Below are positions 1-5,667 of a stretch of 6,269 nucleotides of DNA, piece by piece. Source of the DNA: Alphaproteobacteria bacterium UBA685 (GTDB lineage Bacteria; Pseudomonadota; Alphaproteobacteria; Puniceispirillales; Puniceispirillaceae). The translations under genes and the position numbers were made by a program. How positions within the stretch are numbered: the stretch's first letter is position 1; every line of letters starts with the position of its first letter. The notes under the pieces are model-generated. The model had not been told where the DNA came from. It ran no database searches and saw only the letters and a list, made by a program, of their open reading frames with translations. The stretch lies in the NCBI GenBank assembly GCA_002299005.1, contig DBMZ01000134.1, positions 2,712-8,980 of the forward strand. The letters run 5' to 3'.

Positions 1-501
1 TCTGTGAGCCATGTGTTTAATTTTGATGTGCCATCAAACGCCGAAGATTATGTCCACCGCATTGGCCGCACAGGCCGCGCAGGACGTTCAGGCAAAGCCT
101 TCACGCTTGCTATGCCTAACAATATCGATAAACGCCTTGTAAGCGCTGTTGAAGAGCTGATCGGCGCGCCTATTGAAGTGCTTGGCGAAGTGGCAAAGAC
201 TGACGCCGCGCCTAATAGTGAGAAGAAACCTAGCGGCAGAAAGCCGAAAGGGGCGAAGGCTGAAAAACAAGCCTCACAGGCATCGCAAGAGCCACAGGCT
301 TCTGCACCTCAAGCTGATAAGACAGCCGCGGCTGAAAACGCTGAGAGCAATGCGCATCAAAAACCAGAGGCAAAAAAGGCAGATGCCCAAAAGGCTGATG
401 CAAAACGTAATGAGCATGGTGAATTGAGACCTGTCGCTTGGACAGGTGGCAATAGCTTTAAAGATAACGCAGATATCCCTGCCTTCTTGCGGTCAGCTTA
501 A
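1..501 (+). CDS. DEAD-box RNA helicase, C-terminal part (5'-truncated)
   Basis: The open frame enters from the left edge in frame 1 and ends at a TAA at 499-501, so only the last 166 residues are present. Bases 55-93 encode [13 protein letters not shown], the classic motif VI of superfamily 2 DEAD-box helicases, in which the arginines contact ATP; the preceding [14 protein letters not shown] is the usual lead-in. Such proteins unwind short RNA duplexes in ribosome assembly or mRNA decay. After the helicase core (to about base 180) comes a long tail rich in Ala, Lys, Gln and Glu with little order expected, including a [10 protein letters not shown] near-repeat. The tail closes with DIPAFLRSA, which resembles the short conserved C-terminal tag of alphaproteobacterial RhlE-like helicases (from memory, so RhlE is a suggestion, not a call). 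ATPase motifs Q, I and II lie outside the window. It converges with pepN. Confidence 0.93.
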   Translation, partial: SVSHVFNFDVPSNAEDYVHRIGRTGRAGRSGKAFTLAMPNNIDKRLVSAVEELIGAPIEVLGEVAKTDAAPNSEKKPSGRKPKGAKAEKQASQASQEPQASAPQADKTAAAENAESNAHQKPEAKKADAQKADAKRNEHGELRPVAWTGGNSFKDNADIPAFLRSA

Positions 502-513
502 CCAAAATCATAA

Positions 514-540
514 AAAAGCGCTTAACGAGCTAGCGCTTTT
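514..540. terminator. Bidirectional terminator between helicase gene and pepN
   Basis: Perfect 9-bp inverted repeat: AAAAGCGCT at 514-522 and AGCGCTTTT at 532-540, with a 9-base loop. Read on the - strand the right arm runs into six U residues (complement of 512-517), a good intrinsic terminator for pepN. Read on the + strand there are only four U residues, part of the stem, so it is weaker for the helicase gene. The - strand left arm and loop contain the last five codons and the stop of pepN. Confidence 0.75.
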
Positions 541-3119
541 CCCACAATCTCTGTTAAATCGCGTGATGTCGCTTGTGCATGCACATGTTCAAGCGCCTTT
601 TTCATACGCGCTTGGCGCGCGCTATCATAGGCACTCATACGCGTCAGGCTCAAAGCCATTCTTGCGGCAATTTGCGGGTTTCTTTTATCAAGCGCGATAA
701 GCTCATCAGCAATAAACGCATAGCCAGACCCATCTTCTGCGTGGAATTGCGTCACATTGGCCGCACAGAACACACCCAAAACAGACCGTAATTTATTCGG
801 GCTATTGAGATCAAAGGCTTTGTGCTTCATCAAATCGCCAATATGCGCAATCGTGCCTGTCACAGGGGCAGACGCGCTAAGCGCAAACCATTTTTCCATC
901 ACGAGACTGTCATCTTGCCATTTATCATGGAAGATTTGCATGGCCTTTGTGCGGGCGGCTGTATCCTTGCGGTTCAAGGCTGATAACGCGCCCTTTGAGA
1001 GGCTCATCAGCTCATGTGAGGCTTGGCTTACGGCCATCTCACACGCCGCCTCATCATCACAAGCCACGGCCCAATCCAATAAGGCATTCTGCCAATGACG
1101 CCCTGCCGCATGCTGAATGCGCGCCTCTGATGCGTCTTTTGTCAAAAGCGCGGATAGATCATCACGCAATAAATCTGCCAGCGATGCCCGCAGATGATCA
1201 CGTGCCTGATAAACGGCGACAGGGTCACAGCCCTTAGCGGCGGCTTCAATAACCGCTTGGCCAGGCATCGCCATCATCAGCGCCTTAAAATCATCACGCA
1301 AATCTGAATGCGCCAAAACATGGCGATACGCATCACCAAGCTGTGCGAGCAAAGTGGTATCTAGCACATCACCAAGAATTTGATGAACCGCCTTTTCCAA
1401 TAATTTCTGCGCCATATCCCAGCGATTAAACAAATCGCTATCAAAGCCCATCAGATGCAATCTTTCCTCATCGCTTAGATCATCACTGATACGCACGGGC
1501 GCGGAAAAATCACGCAAATATGAGGGGGTGAATGGTCCTTTGGCATCATCCGCAAATTGCACCTGAATATCGCGCTTTGCATCCTCAAACAGCCAGAGCG
1601 CCTCTTCTTGCATATCCCCGCCATCAAGCGCAAAGCTAGCAGGCGCACCTTTGGCATCAAGGAAGCCCATACGAATAGGCAAGGGCAAGGCTTGTGTTGG
1701 TGTGCCAGCCTTTGTTGGCGAGAGAGATTGGCTTAAACGCAGGGTCAGATTATCGCCCGCATTATCACGCATTATCGTCAATCGCGGCGTGCCAGCCTGA
1801 CTGTACCACCGGCTCATGGCAGAGAAATCACGTCCATTGGCATCTGCCATCGCGGCCATGAAATCATCGCAAGTCACCGCCATACCATCATGGCGCTCAA
1901 AATATAAATCCATCCCCGCACGAAAGCCCTTAGCCCCCAGCTGGCTATGGAACATGCGGATGATTTCTGCGCCCTTCTCATAGACCGTTGGGGTGTAGAA
2001 ATTATTTATCTCAACAAAAGAATCAGGGCGTATAGGATGCGCGGTTGGACTGCTATCTTCGGGGAATTGTATCGCACGCAAGGTCGATACATCACTTGCA
2101 CGCTTAACGCCCTTATCATGCATATCAGCGCTAAAATTCTGATCACGAAAGACTGTTAGCCCCTCTTTTAGCGTAAGCTGGAACCAATCACGACAGGTCA
2201 CGCGGTTACCTGTCCAATTATGGAAATATTCATGCGCGATAATCGCTTCAACCGCGTCTAGATCATCATCGGTTGCCGTGCTTGCATCAGCCAGCACATA
2301 TTTGGAATTAAAGATGTTAAGACCTTTATTTTCCATCGCGCCCATATTGAAATGACTAACTGCCACAATCTGGAAAAGATCAAGGTCATATTCCAGACCA
2401 TACACATCTTCATCCCATTTCATGGACCGCTTAAGGCTATCCATCGCATGCGCTGTCAGATGGCCATTGCCATGTTCGACATAGATATGCAAATCAACCG
2501 CGCGCCCTGAGGCAGTGGTAAAACGATCGGCCACAAGCTCTAGATCACCGGCGACAAGCGCAAATAGATAAGATGGTTTTGGGTGCGGGTCATCCCACAG
2601 CGCATAATGGCGCCCTGCCCCGGCATCACCTGTCTCTATCAAATTACCATTGCTTAGTAATTGTGGACGCGAGGTAGCAGCTTCGATGCGCACGCTATAG
2701 GGCGCAAGCACATCTGGCCTATCAAGATAGTAACAAATCCGCCGAAAGCCTTCTGGCTCACATTGCGTGCAAAGCATACCTTGCGAATCATATAAGCCTT
2801 CAAGGGCCGTATTTGCATAAGGATCGCATGATGACGCCACCACAAGGGTGCAATGAGGCGGCAGAGCTGTGATGGTTAACTGGCCATTTTCTTGGTGATA
2901 GCGGTCAGCATCAAGGCTCTTGCCATCACAATGAACAGATAAAAGCGTCAGCCCTTCGCCTTGCAGCGTGATGGTATCAGCCCCATCTTGCGCTTCAATC
3001 TTCATCGTCGCGGTAATGTCCGCCCTATCATCCCATATTTGCGCATCCAAATGCAGGTGCGTGACCTTATGAGACGGCGGCGTATAATCTTTGCGATAAA
3101 TAACGGTCGTGCTAGCCAT
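522..3119 (-). CDS. pepN: Aminopeptidase N (M1 family zinc metallopeptidase)
   Basis: Cytosolic enzyme that removes N-terminal amino acids from peptides, the last step of protein turnover. From the ATG at 3117-3119 the protein has 865 residues (E. coli PepN 870). Order: N-terminal beta domain to about 190, thermolysin-like catalytic domain about 190-435, small beta domain, then the long C-terminal helical domain. Catalytic features are intact: GAMEN at 260-264 (N-terminus recognition), zinc ligands H296 and H300 in HEYFH with E297 as base, third ligand E319 eighteen residues later, and Tyr380 in the place of the transition-state tyrosine. These fall one residue from the E. coli positions. A GTG at 3144-3146 would add nine residues but has no ribosome site; the ATG aligns with the E. 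coli N-terminus and overlaps the gcrA stop (ATGGCTAG), so translation is probably coupled. No Shine-Dalgarno sequence is evident before the ATG. No signal peptide. Confidence 0.97.
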   Translation of the reverse strand: MASTTVIYRKDYTPPSHKVTHLHLDAQIWDDRADITATMKIEAQDGADTITLQGEGLTLLSVHCDGKSLDADRYHQENGQLTITALPPHCTLVVASSCDPYANTALEGLYDSQGMLCTQCEPEGFRRICYYLDRPDVLAPYSVRIEAATSRPQLLSNGNLIETGDAGAGRHYALWDDPHPKPSYLFALVAGDLELVADRFTTASGRAVDLHIYVEHGNGHLTAHAMDSLKRSMKWDEDVYGLEYDLDLFQIVAVSHFNMGAMENKGLNIFNSKYVLADASTATDDDLDAVEAIIAHEYFHNWTGNRVTCRDWFQLTLKEGLTVFRDQNFSADMHDKGVKRASDVSTLRAIQFPEDSSPTAHPIRPDSFVEINNFYTPTVYEKGAEIIRMFHSQLGAKGFRAGMDLYFERHDGMAVTCDDFMAAMADANGRDFSAMSRWYSQAGTPRLTIMRDNAGDNLTLRLSQSLSPTKAGTPTQALPLPIRMGFLDAKGAPASFALDGGDMQEEALWLFEDAKRDIQVQFADDAKGPFTPSYLRDFSAPVRISDDLSDEERLHLMGFDSDLFNRWDMAQKLLEKAVHQILGDVLDTTLLAQLGDAYRHVLAHSDLRDDFKALMMAMPGQAVIEAAAKGCDPVAVYQARDHLRASLADLLRDDLSALLTKDASEARIQHAAGRHWQNALLDWAVACDDEAACEMAVSQASHELMSLSKGALSALNRKDTAARTKAMQIFHDKWQDDSLVMEKWFALSASAPVTGTIAHIGDLMKHKAFDLNSPNKLRSVLGVFCAANVTQFHAEDGSGYAFIADELIALDKRNPQIAARMALSLTRMSAYDSARQARMKKALEHVHAQATSRDLTEIVGKALAR

Positions 3120-3504
3120 CTCTAGACGTCGTAAAGGCTTCAGCACAATGAGCGGCGCAATAAGGCTTACCAGCTAGGATAGGTTCACCGCAAAAATTGA
3201 AATTCGTGTGTTTTGGGTCACCTGATGGCCAAGCGCATTTTGAACGTGACCAGTTTAATTTCCGCAAAGCCAAGCGCAAAGGCAGATCTGTCGGCTCTTC
3301 AAGCACAACTTCCTTTGGCGCTGTTTTCTTTTGTGCGATAGGTGATTGGCGTTTCTTCAGACCCAAACGATGTGCTTTACCAGCAATCGCATTACGCGTA
3401 ACGCCAAGCTCTTCACCAATTGATGAGATAGATAACCCTTTATCCCACAAGGCGCGCAGTTTTTCGAGGCGCTCTTCAGTCCAACCGTTCTTATCGTCAG
3501 CCAT
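3112..3504 (-). CDS. gcrA: GcrA-family cell-cycle regulator
   Basis: Protein of 130 residues. Residues 8-49 form the N-terminal helix-turn-helix region typical of GcrA, from WTEERLEKL to GVTRNAIAGKAHRLGL. A charged Lys/Glu linker (50-75) follows, then the C-terminal domain with CAWPSGDP (90-97), FNFCG (102-106) and GKPYCAAHCAEAF (112-124), the signature of the family. In Caulobacter, GcrA binds domain 2 of sigma-70 through this C-terminal domain and activates promoters carrying CcrM-methylated GANTC sites. This copy is shorter than Caulobacter GcrA (173 residues), mainly in the linker, so it could be the orthologue or a paralogue; synteny here does not decide. Start: ATG at 3502-3504, with AGAAG nine bases upstream. 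Its last eight bases overlap pepN. Cys90, Cys105, Cys116 and His119 form a possible metal site; that is inference. No GANTC lies in the upstream gap, so self-control through methylation is not indicated. Confidence 0.92.
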   Translation of the reverse strand: MADDKNGWTEERLEKLRALWDKGLSISSIGEELGVTRNAIAGKAHRLGLKKRQSPIAQKKTAPKEVVLEEPTDLPLRLALRKLNWSRSKCAWPSGDPKHTNFNFCGEPILAGKPYCAAHCAEAFTTSRDG

Positions 3505-3513
3505 ATAATCTAA

Positions 3514-3518
3514 CTTCT
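3514..3518 (-). promoter_or_regulatory. Ribosome binding site of gcrA
   Basis: On the - strand AGAAG (within AGAGAAG, 3514-3520) lies nine bases before the ATG at 3504. It supports this start for the GcrA-family protein. Confidence 0.6.
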
Positions 3519-3529
3519 CTTAAAAAATA

Positions 3530-3558
3530 TATTTAGCAAAACGACAGAGCGTTGCCAT
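3530..3558 (-). promoter_or_regulatory. Candidate promoter of gcrA-pepN
   Basis: On the - strand ATGGCA (3553-3558) and TAAATA (3530-3535) are separated by exactly 17 bases, giving a possible -35/-10 pair with 4 and about 3 matches to the sigma-70 consensus. The start point would fall near 3523, leaving a leader of about 20 bases that just includes the ribosome site. A small inverted repeat, CATAG-AC-CTATG at 3556-3567, overlaps the -35 side and could be an operator. The AT-rich run offers other -10 choices, so this is only a candidate. Confidence 0.25.
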
Positions 3559-3616
3559 AGACCTATGTTTTTACCCCTGAAAGAGGGCTTTTTCAATGTT
3601 TAAATTTGTGCACTAT

Positions 3617-4441
3617 CTAGAGATCATTAATTCCCAGAAATTGGCCAATAAGCGCGACCTGATAATCAAACATATGGCGCCCATAATGGCAGGCAAGACC
3701 TCTGTCTTTTGCCGCCCTTAGCCACGCTGTCTCAGCAGGCACCATAATGATATCACAGACAAGCGTCGTCTCTGGTAAGGCCGCCACATCACAAGGCATC
3801 GCATCGCCCTCTTTCAGACCAAGAGCGGTGGCATTAATCACAATATCATACTGCGCCCAATCCGGGTTTTCTTGCACATGCAAAGGCGCATGCGCATCAT
3901 GCGCTTTGACGGCGGCAACCAAATCTTCTGCCTTTTGATAAGACCGATTATGAATATCAAGCCGCGCGATAGATTCCTGCGTCAACCCATAGGCAATCGC
4001 ACGCGCCGCACCCCCTGCCCCAATGAGCAGGATCTTTTTATCAGATAGCGTATGCCCCTCGCCATAAAGGCCTGCCACAAAGCCTGCGCCATCGAAATTA
4101 TCGCCATAAAGACGCCCATTCTCAAACCGCACCGCGTTAACAGCGCTCGTAATTTGCGCAACGGCGCCTAGCTCATCACATAAGGCGGCTAGGGGCATCT
4201 TATGAGGGATTGTGACTGCCAGACCATGAAAATTGGGCATATAAGACAGGCCTGCAATCACAGCCTCAAGTCTATCAGCTGGCGCATCAACAGGCACCAT
4301 CACCGCATCCAATTGGCGGTTGGCGAATATATCATTAAAGATAGTTGGCGCGCGCACATGCGCCACGGGATGCGCAATACACCCAAACACAGATGTGGTG
4401 CCACTTATCGACAGCTTGGGCGCGCGATCATTATCTTGCAT
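3617..4441 (-). CDS. Shikimate/quinate dehydrogenase family protein (AroE-like), altered substrate pocket
   Basis: Protein of 274 residues, the usual length of AroE, with its two-domain plan: substrate domain about 18-120, Rossmann NAD(P) domain about 134-240, and a C-terminal return helix. AroE reduces 3-dehydroshikimate to shikimate with NADPH. Conserved here: catalytic Lys81 in TIPHK, Asn102, Asp117 in DNFDGAGF, dinucleotide loop GAGGAAR (141-147), NRS (165-167, the usual place for NADP phosphate contacts), and Gln261. Replaced: the two serines of the usual HS-x-SP motif are Val29 and Ala31 (HVRAP); the Thr of NTDG is Phe116; the Ser of NATS is Ala206; and the Tyr of the DxxY motif is Met233. 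The fold and hydride-transfer apparatus therefore look sound, but shikimate recognition may not be. It is not in the maf-aroE-coaE-dnaQ setting common for alphaproteobacterial aroE, so I suspect a paralogue acting on a related hydroxy acid. ATG at 4439-4441 has AAAGGG nine bases upstream. Confidence 0.9.
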   Translation of the reverse strand: MQDNDRAPKLSISGTTSVFGCIAHPVAHVRAPTIFNDIFANRQLDAVMVPVDAPADRLEAVIAGLSYMPNFHGLAVTIPHKMPLAALCDELGAVAQITSAVNAVRFENGRLYGDNFDGAGFVAGLYGEGHTLSDKKILLIGAGGAARAIAYGLTQESIARLDIHNRSYQKAEDLVAAVKAHDAHAPLHVQENPDWAQYDIVINATALGLKEGDAMPCDVAALPETTLVCDIIMVPAETAWLRAAKDRGLACHYGRHMFDYQVALIGQFLGINDL

Positions 4442-4450
4442 CTATTTATA

Positions 4451-4456
4451 CCCTTT
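4451..4456 (-). promoter_or_regulatory. Ribosome binding site of the aroE-like gene
   Basis: AAAGGG on the - strand, nine bases before the ATG at 4441; this supports the chosen start. Confidence 0.6.
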
Positions 4457-4544
4457 ATGGTCTTATCTTAAAAAAATAACACATAGTCCAGAATGACCAT
4501 GAATATGCCCTATTTATGCCTAAATTGGACAGTTAATTAACGCT

Positions 4545-4631
4545 TGTGAAGGGGGCAACAACACGCTCGTTCTAGTCTCTCTAGCTGTTTGATAAGACAC
4601 ACTCCCCTCGGTGGTTGCGGTCCTCTTCACA
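4545..4631. repeat. Imperfect long-range inverted repeat
   Basis: TGTGAAG (4545-4551) is exactly complementary to CTTCACA (4625-4631). Continuing inward, GGG (4552-4554) can pair with CCT (4622-4624, one G-U), and after a three-base bulge GCAAC (4555-4559) is exactly complementary to GTTGC (4614-4618). This makes about 15 pairs closing a loop of some 54 bases. It might be a structured leader or a looping protein site. Stability has not been calculated and chance pairing remains possible. Confidence 0.35.
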
Positions 4632-4643
4632 CAATCGTACTGT
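4615..4643 (+). promoter_or_regulatory. Candidate promoter of the EF-hand gene
   Basis: TTGCGG (4615-4620), a 17-base spacer, then TACTGT (4638-4643). The -35 matches TTGACA at four positions; the -10 keeps the key first T, second A and last T. The start would be near 4650, giving a leader of about 27 bases. If this promoter is the real one, the inverted repeat at 4545-4631 is not in the transcript. Confidence 0.35.
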
Positions 4644-4676
4644 AGCATAAAACATAATCACGGATAATGAACTATC

Positions 4677-5114
4677 ATGGCAAAATTTACAAAAAAAACG
4701 ATCATCCTAGGCACAGGCCTTAGCGTCGCTGGCATTTTAGCGACAAGCTTGGCAATCGCAGCCATGAAACATGGCAAGCATCATGGCGAACACGGCGATC
4801 ATGGTAATCATGGCGATCATGACGGGCATGGTTACCATAGCGGCTATCATAAGGGCGGCAAGCATGGTCATATGATGCGCTTGCAAAAATTGGATGCTGA
4901 CAATGATGAAGCCATCTCATTAATTGAATTCCAAGCACCGTCAATGCAAGCCTTTGGCAAGCTTGATACAAATGAAGATGGTATGATTTCAACCGAAGAA
5001 TTTCTTGCGCGTGCCAATGAGCGCTTTGCCAAATATGACGCGGATGAAAGCGGCATCATTGAATCAGGTGAATTTCCGCAAAAGCGCAAATGGCGTAAAA
5101 ACACCGAAAGCTAA
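4677..5114 (+). CDS. Exported His-rich EF-hand protein
   Basis: Protein of 145 residues with no family name I can give beyond EF-hand. Residues 1-29 are a signal peptide: MAKFTKK, a hydrophobic core 9-27, and a likely cut after Ala28 or Ala29 (AIA-A). Residues 31-65 hold twelve histidines; seven (36, 39, 42, 45, 48, 51, 54) are spaced exactly three apart in an HGx-type repeat, a likely ligand for Ni, Zn or Cu ions. Three EF-hand loops follow: 73-84 (D-x-D-x-D, Glu at position 12, but Glu instead of Gly at position 6), 97-108 (D-x-N-x-D-G, Glu108) and 121-132 (D-x-D-x-S-G, Glu132), so at least the last two should bind calcium. The end is basic (KRKWRK). It probably acts in the periplasm as a metal or calcium binding protein; function is unproven. 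ATG is the first in-frame start after a stop at 4668-4670; only a poor ribosome site (GGA, 12 bases away) precedes it. Confidence 0.88.
   Translation: MAKFTKKTIILGTGLSVAGILATSLAIAAMKHGKHHGEHGDHGNHGDHDGHGYHSGYHKGGKHGHMMRLQKLDADNDEAISLIEFQAPSMQAFGKLDTNEDGMISTEEFLARANERFAKYDADESGIIESGEFPQKRKWRKNTES
4782..4844 (+). repeat. 9-bp tandem repeat encoding His-Gly-x triplets
   Basis: Seven degenerate nine-base units, each starting with a His codon (CAT or CAC), mostly followed by GGC or GGT and then a variable codon (CATGGCGAA, CACGGCGAT, CATGGTAAT, CATGGCGAT and so on). Because the unit is a multiple of three, gain or loss of units would keep the reading frame. Confidence 0.75.
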
Positions 5115-5150
5115 ACCGCTCTAAATTTTTTCTCCTCCTAAAGCACCTTA

Positions 5151-5188
5151 AAAAAGGCCCCCTTAGATAATCATAAGGGGGCCTTTTT
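5151..5188. terminator. Bidirectional intrinsic terminator (EF-hand gene / msrB)
   Basis: Perfect 15-bp inverted repeat: AAAAAGGCCCCCTTA at 5151-5165 and TAAGGGGGCCTTTTT at 5174-5188, loop of 8 bases (5166-5173). The GC-rich core flanked by A and T runs gives a U tract in both directions, so it serves both convergent genes. The msrB stop codon begins two bases from the stem end; the EF-hand stop is 36 bases upstream. Confidence 0.92.
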
Positions 5189-5189
5189 G

Positions 5190-5588
5190 CTATTTATCTT
5201 CTTCAAAATTCAAGCTAGCGCTATTCATACAATAGCGAAGGCCCGTCGGTGCTGGGCCATCTTCAAACACATGGCCCAAATGCGCTTCACATTGGCTGCA
5301 ATGCACCTCTGTGCGCGTCATGAAAAAACTTCTATCGGTTTTTGTGCCCACATTATCATCATGAGATGGCTCATAAAAAGAGGGCCAGCCTGTGCCTGAT
5401 TCAAACTTTGTCTCACTGCGGAATAGAGGCGCATCACAACAAATACAATGATATTGGCCACTGGCATGATTATCACAATAAACGCCCGAAAAAGCGCGTT
5501 CAGTGCCATGTTTACGTGTCACACGATATTGCTCATCTGAGAGCTGTGCACGCCACTCTGCGTCAGTTTTAGTAATGTTAGGTGCCAT
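5190..5588 (-). CDS. msrB: Peptide-methionine (R)-S-oxide reductase MsrB
   Basis: Reduces methionine-R-sulfoxide in oxidised proteins, with recycling normally by thioredoxin. From the ATG at 5586-5588 the protein has 132 residues (E. coli MsrB 137). Visible motifs: structural zinc cysteines C48-x-x-C51 and C97-x-x-C100, GTGWPSF (65-71), [18 protein letters not shown], and the catalytic Cys120 in RYCMNSASL. These sit two residues after the E. coli positions. Extra cysteines occur at 38 and 50 (the latter inside CICC); Cys38 could be a resolving cysteine, which is inference. No signal peptide, so cytosolic. Two ATGs further upstream (5601-5606) would add five or six residues but lack a ribosome site; GAGG nine bases before 5588 fixes the start. 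It lies 79 bases downstream of the phosphatidyltransferase gene on the same strand and may be read with it. Confidence 0.97.
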   Translation of the reverse strand: MAPNITKTDAEWRAQLSDEQYRVTRKHGTERAFSGVYCDNHASGQYHCICCDAPLFRSETKFESGTGWPSFYEPSHDDNVGTKTDRSFFMTRTEVHCSQCEAHLGHVFEDGPAPTGLRYCMNSASLNFEEDK

Positions 5589-5629
5589 GAATTTATGCCT
5601 CATCATGCAAAAAATTGAAATTATGCCTC
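5589..5629 (-). repeat. Direct repeat in the msrB leader
   Basis: On the - strand GAGGCATAATTTC (5617-5629) and GAGGCATAAATTC (5589-5601) match at 12 of 13 bases, with starts 28 bases apart. The copy nearer the gene supplies the ribosome binding site; the other may be a remnant of a local duplication or part of an operator. Confidence 0.5.
5598..5601 (-). promoter_or_regulatory. Ribosome binding site deciding the msrB start
   Basis: GAGG on the - strand, nine bases before the ATG at 5588. The two upstream in-frame ATGs have only a T-rich stretch before them, so this site favours the shorter protein. Confidence 0.65.
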
Positions 5630-5667
5630 TATGCTATAGCTAGGGCGTTTAAGGAAAAATGACAGCG

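Larger units (their letters stand above)
4442..4676. other. Divergent intergenic region (aroE-like / EF-hand gene)
   Basis: These 235 bases separate two divergently read genes and should hold both promoters. I see no open frame of note and no tRNA fold. Visible items are the palindrome GTTAATTAAC at 4532-4541, a candidate + strand promoter at 4615-4643, CTAG-TCTCT-CTAG near 4573-4585, and an imperfect inverted repeat pairing 4545-4559 with 4614-4631. No clear -35/-10 pair could be assigned to the aroE-like gene on the - strand. Confidence 0.6.

Noticed and set aside
757..1237. Two + strand open frames of 113 and 96 codons
   Set aside because: They lie wholly antisense to the helical domain of pepN, have Cys/Arg/Ser-rich compositions typical of shadow frames and lack ribosome sites.
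3120..3146. GTG at 3146 as the pepN start, giving 874 residues
   Set aside because: No ribosome site precedes it, and the added residues do not align with PepN; the ATG at 3119 overlaps the gcrA stop as expected for coupling.
3573..3596. Hairpin CCCT-GAAAG-AGGG followed by CTTTTT as a terminator of the aroE-like gene
   Set aside because: The T run follows on the + strand, while the gene runs on the - strand, where the hairpin is followed by A residues. The stem has only about four pairs and no + strand gene ends here.
4442..4676. tRNA or known riboswitch in the divergent gap
   Set aside because: No cloverleaf, T-loop or recognisable riboswitch core could be found; only loose pairing is visible.
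4667..4723. 18-codon open frame overlapping the EF-hand start in another frame
   Set aside because: It has almost no ribosome site and no recognisable content; it ends inside the signal peptide region and looks like chance.
4782..4844. Short regular repeats as a CRISPR array
   Set aside because: The units are nine bases, have no spacers, are in frame and code for a His-rich segment.
4720..5104. Two - strand open frames opposite the EF-hand gene
   Set aside because: The His/Arg/Tyr-rich content of one is just the reverse reading of the His repeat; the real gene has a signal peptide and EF-hands on the + strand.
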